From: an uncultured Clostridia bacterium
Lineage (GTDB): Bacteria; Bacillota; Clostridia; Oscillospirales; Acutalibacteraceae
Assembly (NCBI GenBank): GCA_947567585.1
Contig: CANONE010000046.1
Location: 1-14,451, forward strand
Length of the DNA: 14,451 nucleotides
Reading direction: 5' to 3'
In this document: positions 1 to 5,910 of the stretch, piece by piece
How positions within the stretch are numbered: the first letter of the stretch is position 1
How the letters are laid out: each line of letters opens with the position of its first letter
The notes under the pieces: generated by a model
The model's input: the letters and a program-made list of their open reading frames with translations, nothing else
Database searches by the model: none
What the model was told of the DNA's origin: nothing
Program-made: the position numbers and the translations under genes

Positions 1-69
1 CAAGTTTTCCTATGATGTGTGGAGGGATATTGCAGGCAGCAACCTGGTCAGTGAAATGATTGTAGGTCT

Positions 70-100
70 ATTATAATACATGGAGCGGGGTCCAAGTCAA
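70..100 (-). promoter_or_regulatory. Possible leftward sigma-A promoter
   Basis: On the minus strand a TTGACT hexamer (95-100) is followed after 16 bases by TATTAT (73-78), or after 19 bases by TATAAT (70-75). The downstream 70 bases to the window edge are of moderate G+C and could be a leader for a leftward gene outside the window. The spacing is not ideal for either -10 candidate, so this is tentative. Confidence 0.4.
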
Positions 101-159
101 GGGTTTTTATAAAATTTTTCATAAATTTACGCAGCAGCTGAACAACGCCCATTCATCGT

Positions 160-504
160 CTAGGAATAGGCGGGCGCTTCCCCGCCTTGTTTCTCTTGCT
201 CCACGGCCGGGGATAATTCAGTGATATCGAATTCTGTATTGTATTCCGGTGTATTCTTCAGAAAATCCTCCAAATCCCCGTTCATTGCGGCTGAACCGTT
301 CCCCTTGATATCCATAAAAATCTCCAGCATAAGGGCCAGCGCGGGGATATCCTCCTTGCCCAAAGCGGTTTCTTCCGGCCCGGAGCTTACCGTTAAGCGG
401 GGCTGTTCTTTTGGAGGCGGGTTTTTCCGCTGGCCGGCGGCTGGTCCGCAGGCTGCGCAAAGGCTTAGGGTAAAAGCCAGTAGGGCAATCCACAGTTTTT
501 TCAT
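160..504 (-). CDS. Small putative lipoprotein, unknown function
   Basis: This is a 114-residue protein with a short charged N-terminus (MKK), a hydrophobic stretch and a Cys at residue 19 within LCAAC, which looks like a lipoprotein signal; Cys at the -3 lipobox position is unusual. The rest is acidic and Pro/Gln rich with no domain I recognise. The frame stays open upstream to 591, but I start at 504 because AGGGAG sits just before that ATG and the longer version would run through the terminator hairpin at 566-581. It lies downstream of the HD-domain and zinc-ribbon genes on the same strand; I see no clear promoter of its own. It may be anchored to the outer face of the membrane. Function unknown. 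Confidence 0.6.
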   Translation of the reverse strand: MKKLWIALLAFTLSLCAACGPAAGQRKNPPPKEQPRLTVSSGPEETALGKEDIPALALMLEIFMDIKGNGSAAMNGDLEDFLKNTPEYNTEFDITELSPAVEQEKQGGEAPAYS

Positions 505-552
505 TGACTCTCCCTCTTTCTTTTGGGGCGGCTGCAGCGCCGCATTCCCCTT

Positions 553-581
553 TGTAAAATAAGAAGGCCGCCGGAGCGGCC
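553..581 (-). terminator. Intrinsic terminator after the zinc-ribbon gene
   Basis: Read on the minus strand, a 6-bp stem GGCCGC/GCGGCC (566-571 with 576-581, 4-base loop) is followed by the T-rich run TTCTTATTTT. It lies 34 bases past the zinc-ribbon stop codon. It would end or attenuate transcription before the lipoprotein gene. Confidence 0.6.
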
Positions 582-615
582 GCGGTTGCATCCGGCGGAG
601 GATTTTGCATCATTT

Positions 616-1071
616 TTATGGGAAGAAGGATTTCAGCCAATTGGCCACAGCGTCCGCCCCAAAAACCGCCAGCATTACCAGCGCCAGGAAAGCTACAATA
701 GAGAGAATCTCCCCCGCAATGCCCTTGGCCGTGGGCGGCGGGGGCTCCGGATCCTCTTCCTCCGGGCCCTCCAGCCGAGCTGCCAGCGCCTGGGCTTCGG
801 AAAGGCTTTTAAAAGGCACATATATCCGCTGGTCAGTCGGCATGGCCTGGCTATCATAAAACGCGGCGGCCGAATGGCCCAGCTCCTCCATCCGGCAGGG
901 GATCCCGGATTGGTCCAGCCCTTCCTTTAACTGCCCAGCCATATAAAGGCCCGCCGCCGTCAGCAGCACCCAATCCTCCGGCGCTGGGGGGCGGAGCCTC
1001 TTTTCCCGGCAGCGGGGGCATTTCAGCGCCCCCTGGGGGCAGAGGGAGCGGCACTTGGGACAATATAACAT
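616..1071 (-). CDS. Zinc-ribbon protein with C-terminal membrane anchor (DUF2007-like)
   Basis: This 151-residue protein begins with a rubredoxin-like zinc ribbon, two CPxC knuckles at Cys4/Cys7 and Cys18/Cys21. Residues about 30-100 resemble the DUF2007 'putative prokaryotic signal transducing protein' fold (a short alpha/beta segment ending in LSEAQALAARL), followed by an acidic Pro-rich linker EEEDPEPPPP and one hydrophobic helix at about 119-140. The topology suggests a membrane-anchored cytoplasmic metal-binding protein. AGGAGG lies 6 bases before the ATG. It starts 10 bases after the HD-domain gene, so the two are very likely cotranscribed. The DUF2007 assignment is by pattern only, and no partner or substrate can be read from the sequence. 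Confidence 0.8.
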   Translation of the reverse strand: MLYCPKCRSLCPQGALKCPRCREKRLRPPAPEDWVLLTAAGLYMAGQLKEGLDQSGIPCRMEELGHSAAAFYDSQAMPTDQRIYVPFKSLSEAQALAARLEGPEEEDPEPPPPTAKGIAGEILSIVAFLALVMLAVFGADAVANWLKSFFP

Positions 1072-1081
1072 CCAACCCCTC

Positions 1082-1741
1082 CTATACCAGCTGATTGCCG
1101 TTGATGGTCAGCTTAAATTCCAGGTTCAGCTTCCCGGCCGCTTTCCGGCAAAGGATCATACGGTCCATGAATATTTCAAAGTACTCCATAATGGAGCCGA
1201 AGCTGGGATCCACGTCCAGCATCAGCCAAATGGCGGTATGGGCTGGGTCAATCCGGACCTCGGATTTCGTGACAGAATAGTTCACCCGGTCGTGAATATC
1301 AAAGCCCTGGGGATCCTTATTCCGGACCCGGCTGCGGCGCACATCCGATTTGTCCGCCAAAATCAGGGCGGCGGACTCCGCGTTTACCGGCACGCCGGTG
1401 CCCTCGTCGTGATTGCCAATGGCTGTGGACACCAGCGCAATCTCCTCCGGGGGGAACCCCATATTGTCCAAAAGCCGGAAGGCCATGACTGCTCCGCTCT
1501 GGCTATGGTCCACCCGGTTCACCAGGTTGCCGATATCATGTAAATATCCGGCGATTTTGGTTAGCTCCACCCGCCTCTCCGGGTACCCCAGCTCGCTGAG
1601 GATATACCCCGCCGTTTCCGCCACCCGGCCCACATGGGCAAAGCTGTGCTCTGTAAAGCCCAGCGCCGCCATAGAGGCGTCTGCCTGGGCAATGTAGGTT
1701 TTTATGGCGGCGTCCTGCTTCATTTGCTGATAAGTGATCAT
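1082..1741 (-). CDS. HD-domain metal-dependent phosphohydrolase
   Basis: This 219-residue protein carries the HD signature in order: His36 (FAHVGRV), His68-Asp69 (YLHDIGN), His79 (DHSQSG), His111 (GNHDEG) and Asp130 (LILADKSD). These are the metal-binding positions of the HD superfamily, whose members hydrolyse nucleotides, cyclic nucleotides or related phosphoesters; the substrate here is not evident. The C-terminal 60 residues form a separate small domain (LMLDVDPSFGSIMEYFEIFMDRM). I start at 1741, where GGAG lies 7 bases upstream and downstream of a strong promoter; the open frame extends to 1849, but that would overlap the promoter. It is the first gene of a leftward unit with the zinc-ribbon gene. 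Confidence 0.9.
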   Translation of the reverse strand: MITYQQMKQDAAIKTYIAQADASMAALGFTEHSFAHVGRVAETAGYILSELGYPERRVELTKIAGYLHDIGNLVNRVDHSQSGAVMAFRLLDNMGFPPEEIALVSTAIGNHDEGTGVPVNAESAALILADKSDVRRSRVRNKDPQGFDIHDRVNYSVTKSEVRIDPAHTAIWLMLDVDPSFGSIMEYFEIFMDRMILCRKAAGKLNLEFKLTINGNQLV

Positions 1742-1790
1742 GATTACGCTCCGTCCCATACATTTTTCATCGTACTGCTTTCTCTGCTTA

Positions 1791-1819
1791 AGTATAGAGT
1801 ATTTCCTCTTCCATTGCAA
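1791..1819 (-). promoter_or_regulatory. Sigma-A promoter for the HD-domain gene
   Basis: TTGCAA (1814-1819) and TATACT (1791-1796) on the minus strand are separated by exactly 17 bases. The predicted transcript starts near 1784, about 43 bases before the ATG at 1741. It fixes the short start of the HD gene. Confidence 0.8.
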
Positions 1820-1865
1820 GAATTTAGCAGTCCATATACCGGAAGTCAAAAAATGTGGTTCCTGG

Positions 1866-1899
1866 CTTTTAAGAAAGAGGCGCGGTTTTCGCGCCCCTC
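1866..1899 (-). terminator. Intrinsic terminator after the flavoprotein gene
   Basis: On the minus strand a G+C-rich stem, GAGG and CGCG (1890-1899, with a 2-base GG bulge) pairing with CGCGCCTC (1877-1884), is followed by TTTCTT. It begins 4 bases past the stop codon at 1904. Confidence 0.7.
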
Positions 1900-1903
1900 A
1901 AAA

Positions 1904-2521
1904 CTACCGCACAAAATTTGTGAATTCTTTGGCCTCCTGCTCCGGCAAACCGAACTGTTCCTTGCCCAGCGCTATACTCTTCATCAGGAAAACCATATTC
2001 CGCGCCAGCGTCCGCATCATCTGCAAGCCCTCGGCGTCCTGCTCCGCCTGGCCCGGCAGCTGGCCGTGGATCCCGTTCCAATATTGACCGGAAGCGATGG
2101 GCATGCCGCTGATGGCAAAGAACTTATTCAGCTGGTCATACGTGGCCGTAAGCCCGCCCCGCCGGGCGGCGGCAACGGCGGCCCCCACCTTCATGGTCTT
2201 ATCAAAACGGCTGCTGTAGAAAAGCCTTGTCAAAAAAGCTACCAGGGTAGCGTTGGCGGAAGCGTAATAGACCGGAGAGCCTACCACCAAGCCGTCGCAG
2301 GCCGCGAACTTTTCCGCAGCCTCATTGACCGCATCGTCAAACACGCATTTGCCCAGCTCGCCGCACTTGCGGCAGGCAATGCATCCCCGGATATCCTTGT
2401 TGCCCACATGCAGTATCTCCGTCTCCACGCCCTGCTGGTGAAAGATTTCCTCCATCTGACGCAGAGCGGTATAGGTATTTCCCTGGGAGTGCGGGCTCCC
2501 GTTTATCATAAGTACCTTCAT
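1904..2521 (-). CDS. Iron-sulfur flavoprotein / NADPH-dependent FMN reductase family protein
   Basis: This 205-residue flavodoxin-fold protein opens with the FMN phosphate loop GSPHSQGNT (residues 8-16) and has the second flavin-contact segment SPVYYASANA near residue 82. Between them lies a compact Cys motif, Cys47-x2-Cys50-x2-Cys53-x5-Cys59, which matches the C-x2-C-x2-C-x4-7-C pattern of iron-sulfur flavoproteins that hold a 4Fe-4S cluster beside FMN. Likely role: cytoplasmic electron transfer or quinone/oxidant reduction from a reduced carrier; the substrate is unknown. AAGGAGGAG precedes the ATG at good spacing. It is transcribed away from the MerR/TipAS regulator, which may control it. 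It could equally be annotated simply as a flavodoxin family reductase. Confidence 0.92.
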   Translation of the reverse strand: MKVLMINGSPHSQGNTYTALRQMEEIFHQQGVETEILHVGNKDIRGCIACRKCGELGKCVFDDAVNEAAEKFAACDGLVVGSPVYYASANATLVAFLTRLFYSSRFDKTMKVGAAVAAARRGGLTATYDQLNKFFAISGMPIASGQYWNGIHGQLPGQAEQDAEGLQMMRTLARNMVFLMKSIALGKEQFGLPEQEAKEFTNFVR

Positions 2522-2552
2522 GCTGGCTCCTCCTTTAATGGATAATAAGTAT

Positions 2553-2582
2553 ATTATACACCACCCTCGGGGAGCGGCGCAA
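2553..2582 (-). promoter_or_regulatory. Probable promoter of the flavoprotein gene
   Basis: On the minus strand TTGCGC (2577-2582) is 18 bases from a perfect TATAAT (2553-2558). The -10 overlaps an A+T-rich inverted repeat, ATAATA/TATTAT (2542-2547 and 2552-2557), which could be an operator. The -35 is only fair. Confidence 0.45.
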
Positions 2583-2601
2583 GAAAATTTTGTTTTTTCT
2601 C

Positions 2602-2632
2602 TTGACTCTCCCCTTACGTTATGGTCTATACT
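2602..2632 (+). promoter_or_regulatory. MerR-type promoter with 19-base spacer
   Basis: TTGACT (2602-2607) and TATACT (2627-2632) are separated by 19 bases (2608-2626). MerR-family regulators characteristically activate promoters with over-long 19-20 base spacers by untwisting the DNA, and bind within the spacer. GAC and GTC triplets at 2604-2606 and 2624-2626 flank an imperfect dyad. It lies just before the MerR gene, suggesting autoregulation. Confidence 0.75.
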
Positions 2633-2656
2633 GTCCTTACACGGAGAGGTGATCCT

Positions 2657-3388
2657 ATGAAAACTGTTAAGGAAGTCAGCGAGCTCACCGGTGTAAGCGT
2701 CCGGACCTTACACCATTACCATGCCATCGGGCTGCTTGTGCCCAGCCGGACAACCGCCGCCGGGTACCGGCTCTACGACAACGCCGCTTTAGCCCGCCTG
2801 CAAAGCATCTTGCTGTTCCGGGAATTGGACTTTCCCCTCCGGGAAATCAAGACCATCCTGGACGCTCCCGGCTTTGACCAGCGGGCGGCCCTTACCCAGC
2901 AGATCCGGCTCCTAGAGCTGCGGCGGGACCGGCTGGAACAGATCATCGCCTTAGCCCGTGAAATTTTAGAGACAGGAGAATCAAACATGGAATTTACAGC
3001 CTTTGATACCAAGAAGATCGAGGCATATGCCCAGGAAGCCAAAGACCGCTGGGGTGAAACCGCCGCCTATCAGGAATTTTGTGAAAAGGCGGAGGGAGAC
3101 GCTGGTTCCTCCCAGGCCGGCCGGCTTATTATGGAATGCTGTCAAAAGCTGGGCCGCGTCAAGGACCTGCCTCCCGAAGATCCCGCCGTACAGTCTTTGG
3201 TGGCCCGGCTGCAAGAAGTCATTTCCCACCATTTCTACAACTGCACCCCGGAGATTTTCCAAAGCCTGGGCCTGATGTACACGGCCGACCCCCGATTCCA
3301 GGAAAACATTGACAAGGCCGGCGGCCCCGGCACAGCGGCCTTTGCTCAAAATGCCATCCTCATCTATTGCAAAAAAGGGGAAGCCTAA
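2657..3388 (+). CDS. MerR family regulator with TipAS drug-binding domain
   Basis: This 243-residue regulator has an N-terminal winged helix (residues 1-70: TVKEVSELTGVSVRTLHHYH, then GYRLYD), a dimerisation helix (about 75-105), and a C-terminal TipAS domain ending in MYTADPRFQENIDKAGGPG. In Streptomyces TipAL this domain binds thiopeptide antibiotics, in part through a cysteine; Cys196 (FYNCTPE) lies in the comparable region here, but alignment is needed to equate them. I use the ATG at 2657, preceded by GAGAGGTG; the in-frame ATG at 2621 lies inside the promoter. An in-frame ATG at 2987 (Met111) has its own AGGAG 8 bases upstream and could yield a 133-residue free TipAS domain. The ligand is unknown; the likely target is its own promoter and perhaps the divergent flavoprotein. 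Confidence 0.93.
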   Translation: MKTVKEVSELTGVSVRTLHHYHAIGLLVPSRTTAAGYRLYDNAALARLQSILLFRELDFPLREIKTILDAPGFDQRAALTQQIRLLELRRDRLEQIIALAREILETGESNMEFTAFDTKKIEAYAQEAKDRWGETAAYQEFCEKAEGDAGSSQAGRLIMECCQKLGRVKDLPPEDPAVQSLVARLQEVISHHFYNCTPEIFQSLGLMYTADPRFQENIDKAGGPGTAAFAQNAILIYCKKGEA

Positions 3389-3424
3389 AAAGTAACAAGC
3401 CCCGCTCGCCGCCCCGTAACAGCC

Positions 3425-3459
3425 AAAAGGCCCTGGAACACAAAGTTCCAGGGTCTTTT
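3425..3459. terminator. Bidirectional terminator between convergent genes
   Basis: CCCTGGAAC (3431-3439) and GTTCCAGGG (3445-3453) form a perfect 9-bp stem around ACAAA. AAAAGG on one side and TCTTTT on the other extend it and give a U-run in both directions. It serves the MerR gene (rightward) and the acetyltransferase gene (leftward). Confidence 0.87.
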
Positions 3460-3465
3460 CATTTT

Positions 3466-4056
3466 TCAGAGGATAGGGGCCTCCGGCGGGCCGCTGCTGT
3501 CCAGGCTGGCAAAATAGTCCGCCCGCAAAATAGAATAGCACATGTCGTCGCAGATTTTCCCATCCGGCCTTCTGCTGGCCCAGGGTATGACCCCTTCCAG
3601 CTTAAACCCGCACTTCTCAATGACCCGTTGGGAGCGCCGGTTCTCCGCATAGTGGCTCACCGCCATGACATCGACCTTCCGCTTCTCAAAGGCATAGGAC
3701 ACCATGGCTTCCAGGGCCTCGGTCATGTAGCCGCGTCCCCAGCAGTCCTGCCGGAGCTCATAACCCACGGAAAGGCTGTTCACCTGAAAACGCCGTAAAT
3801 CCGTTTGAAAGCAAATGCGGCCCACCGCCTCCCCTGTATCTTTGAGGACAATGGCATAGCACTGCTTGTTGCGGGTATCCCTGCGGAAAAGCTGGGCGGC
3901 AGAGTCCATATTCACTGCCGGGTCAAATCCCGCTGGGATCATCACCTCCGGGTCTGTGACAATTTTCAGGTAGTCCTGGAAATCCCCCCGCTTCCAATGG
4001 CGCAGCAGCAGGCGTTCGGTCTCCATTTCACCCCGGAGCTTGCTTAGTATACTCAT
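3466..4056 (-). CDS. GNAT family N-acetyltransferase (RimJ/RimL-like)
   Basis: This protein of up to 196 residues begins, after a 10-residue lead, with the typical METERLLLRHW strand. It has the acetyl-CoA loop RQDCWGRGYMTEAL (residues 102-115, Q/RxxGxG/A type) and motif B NRRSQRVIEKCGFKLEG (139-155). Such proteins transfer acetyl from acetyl-CoA to an amine on a protein N-terminus or small molecule; the substrate is not predictable. The start is uncertain. The ATG at 4056 is preceded by AAAAGG almost touching it, while the ATG at 4026 (METERL) has GGGGTGA at more normal spacing. It is convergent with the MerR gene and separated from the methyltransferase by 78 bases. Confidence 0.86.
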   Translation of the reverse strand: MSILSKLRGEMETERLLLRHWKRGDFQDYLKIVTDPEVMIPAGFDPAVNMDSAAQLFRRDTRNKQCYAIVLKDTGEAVGRICFQTDLRRFQVNSLSVGYELRQDCWGRGYMTEALEAMVSYAFEKRKVDVMAVSHYAENRRSQRVIEKCGFKLEGVIPWASRRPDGKICDDMCYSILRADYFASLDSSGPPEAPIL

Positions 4057-4083
4057 ACCTTTTCTCTCTCTAAATTTTATGTA

Positions 4084-4111
4084 CCTATAGTTGATAAACA
4101 CAATATGTCCA
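4084..4111 (-). promoter_or_regulatory. Weak candidate promoter of the acetyltransferase gene
   Basis: On the minus strand TGGACA (4106-4111) is 16 bases from TATAGG (4084-4089). The local A+T richness fits a promoter region. The match is modest and other hexamer pairs nearby are possible. Confidence 0.27.
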
Positions 4112-4134
4112 CAGCTATTCAGCTTACACAGGCT

Positions 4135-5250
4135 TCATTTCCACCTATAATACTGGTAAAACTGACAGCGGATCATCCCATTGTAAAGCTTCCGGCGCTT
4201 GTCGGCAGAGCGGCCGAAAATTCTCTCAAACTCTTCCTCAGGCGTGATGACGCCATAGCTCCATCCCCGCTTAGGCTGAAATACCCGGCCCATAACCCGG
4301 TATAGCTCCCCGGCCGCCTGTTGGTCCAGCAGCCGCTGGCCATAGGGGGGATTGCAGGCCACGCAGCCAAAAGCCCCTTCCTCCTGGAAGTCCCGGATAT
4401 CCCGTACTGCCGCCCGCACCGCGCCGCTCACTCCAGCCCGCTTGGCGTTTTCCAGAGTAAGCTCCACTGCCCGGGGGTCAATATCATAGCCTGTCCCGTG
4501 AAAGCCCGCGTCCCGGCGTTCCAACTCTTTCGCCCGCTCCCGCTCCCGCCGCCAAACATCCGGCTCCGCCTCCGCCCAGCTTTCCGCTACAAACCCGCGG
4601 TTTCTTCCAGGCGCGATATTCATGGCAAGAGACGCCGCTTCAATCAGCAGGGTGCCCGAGCCGCAGAAGGGGTCGAAAAAGGCGCCGTCCGGGCGCAGGC
4701 GCATCAGCTTTACCAGCGCCGCCGCCAAGGTTTCCTTCATGGGCGCGGCCATAGAGGCGGGCCGGTAGCCCCGCTTATGCAGCCCCTCTCCGCTGGTATC
4801 TATCGTTATGCTGGCCTGGTCTTTCAGGATGCGAAAGCGTATCCGGTGCAAGGGTCCTTCTTCAGGGAACCAGCTCAGCCGGTATTTTCCCTTAAGCCTC
4901 TCTACCACCGCTTTCTTTATGATAGCCTGGCAATCCGGCACACTGTGCAGGCGGCTGTTCAGACTGCTTCCAGATACGGGAAAGGCGTCCTCTTTTCCCA
5001 GGAAATCCTCCCAGGGCAGCGCCTTCACGTTTTGAAACAGCTCCTCAAAGCTCTCCGCCCGGAATTCTCCCAGAAGGATGCCTATGCGCTCCGGATACCG
5101 GCAGTTCAGATTGGCTCGGGCCAAAAGTTCTTGGCCGCCCTCAAAAAGGACCCGGCCATTCTCGGCCCGAACGTTTTCACCGCCCATTTCCCGGAGCTCC
5201 TCCGCCGCCAATCCCTCCACGCCCAGCAGGCATGGCGCGCAGTAAATCAT
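4135..5250 (-). CDS. THUMP-domain class I SAM-dependent rRNA methyltransferase (RlmL-N/YpsC type)
   Basis: This 371-residue protein has an N-terminal ferredoxin-like and THUMP RNA-binding part (about 1-155), then a Rossmann methyltransferase. Motif I is DPFCGSGT (193-200), the acidic ribose-binding turn is GYDIDPRAV (254-262), and the catalytic motif is NPPYGQRL (300-307), typical of N2-guanine methyltransferases. The family includes the RlmL N-terminal half (23S rRNA m2G2445) and the Gram-positive YpsC; the exact base modified is inferred from homology. The start overlaps the stop of hpf as ATGA, with GGAAGAG as ribosome site, so translation is probably coupled to hpf. No clear terminator follows; a GNAT gene begins 78 bases on. 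Confidence 0.93.
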   Translation of the reverse strand: MIYCAPCLLGVEGLAAEELREMGGENVRAENGRVLFEGGQELLARANLNCRYPERIGILLGEFRAESFEELFQNVKALPWEDFLGKEDAFPVSGSSLNSRLHSVPDCQAIIKKAVVERLKGKYRLSWFPEEGPLHRIRFRILKDQASITIDTSGEGLHKRGYRPASMAAPMKETLAAALVKLMRLRPDGAFFDPFCGSGTLLIEAASLAMNIAPGRNRGFVAESWAEAEPDVWRRERERAKELERRDAGFHGTGYDIDPRAVELTLENAKRAGVSGAVRAAVRDIRDFQEEGAFGCVACNPPYGQRLLDQQAAGELYRVMGRVFQPKRGWSYGVITPEEEFERIFGRSADKRRKLYNGMIRCQFYQYYRWK

Positions 5251-5774
5251 TTCTCTTCCGGCACCAGCAGGCCGTAATCGCCGTTCTTCCGGCGGTATAC
5301 CACGTTGATCTCACCGCTCTGATCATCCCGGAACATAAAGAACTCGTGGTCCAGCATATTCATCTGCATAATGGCCTCCTCGGGAGCCATTACCTTCACG
5401 GCAAAGCGCTTGGTACGGGCCACCTGTATCTCTTCTTCCGGCTCGTCATAGTACGCGTCGGCAAATTCAAGACCGGGATCCACCTTTTTAGCCTTTTCCA
5501 GGCGGGTCTTGTTCCGGCGGATCTGCCGGCCCAAGGCGGCAATTACATGGTCCAAAGCCTCGTTCATATCCAGAGCTGTTTCCTCCGCACGGCAGATCAT
5601 GCCCCGCTGCCGGATGGTTATTTCAACCGTTTGCCGGTTGCGTTCAACGGTAACAGTGACCGCGGCTTCCGCGTCGTCGTCAAAGATCCGGTCAAATTTG
5701 GCCAGCTTCTTTTCCGCCAGCTCCTTAAAATTATTGCGAAGGTTGACCTTCCTGCCCGTAATGGTAATTTTCAT
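5247..5774 (-). CDS. hpf: Long-form ribosome hibernation promoting factor
   Basis: This 175-residue protein has an N-terminal HPF/YfiA domain (about 1-95, beginning MKITITGRKV, with basic helices ending in ALGRQIRRNKTRLEKAKK), an acidic linker, and the C-terminal dimerisation domain of the long form (about 120-170: KRFAVKVMAPEEAIMQMNMLDHEFF within it). Long HPF binds the 30S decoding region and joins two ribosomes into inactive 100S dimers in stationary phase. AAGGAGG precedes the ATG at 5774; the longer frame to 5828 would enter the promoter. A strong sigma-A promoter lies at 5819-5847. The gene shares an ATGA overlap with the rRNA methyltransferase downstream. Confidence 0.96.
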   Translation of the reverse strand: MKITITGRKVNLRNNFKELAEKKLAKFDRIFDDDAEAAVTVTVERNRQTVEITIRQRGMICRAEETALDMNEALDHVIAALGRQIRRNKTRLEKAKKVDPGLEFADAYYDEPEEEIQVARTKRFAVKVMAPEEAIMQMNMLDHEFFMFRDDQSGEINVVYRRKNGDYGLLVPEEK

Positions 5775-5818
5775 CGCTCTTTCCTCCTTCAATAGGCCAT
5801 GGGCCTCTATCTGGCTAC

Positions 5819-5847
5819 AGTATAGCACATTCTACAAAACATTGCAA
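5819..5847 (-). promoter_or_regulatory. Sigma-A promoter of hpf
   Basis: TTGCAA (5842-5847) and TATACT (5819-5824) on the minus strand are 17 bases apart. The leader of about 40 bases contains a small hairpin, AGGCC/GGCCT with loop ATG on the plus strand (5794-5806), just before the ribosome site. Confidence 0.8.
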
Positions 5848-5910
5848 GCCTTACCGCAAAAAACTATGTCCATTTCTCAGTTCTACCCACCTTTTCCATG
5901 CGCCAAGGCT

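Noticed and set aside
2..76. 24-codon open tail on the plus strand ending in TAA
   Set aside because: Too short to judge, with atypical codons, and it overlaps a better minus-strand promoter candidate.
1634..2545. 303-codon plus-strand frame across the HD and flavoprotein genes
   Set aside because: Runs through a terminator and promoter and is antisense to two convincing genes.
4321..5277. 318-codon plus-strand frame opposite the rRNA methyltransferase
   Set aside because: Antisense shadow; the opposite strand has full methyltransferase motifs and a ribosome site.
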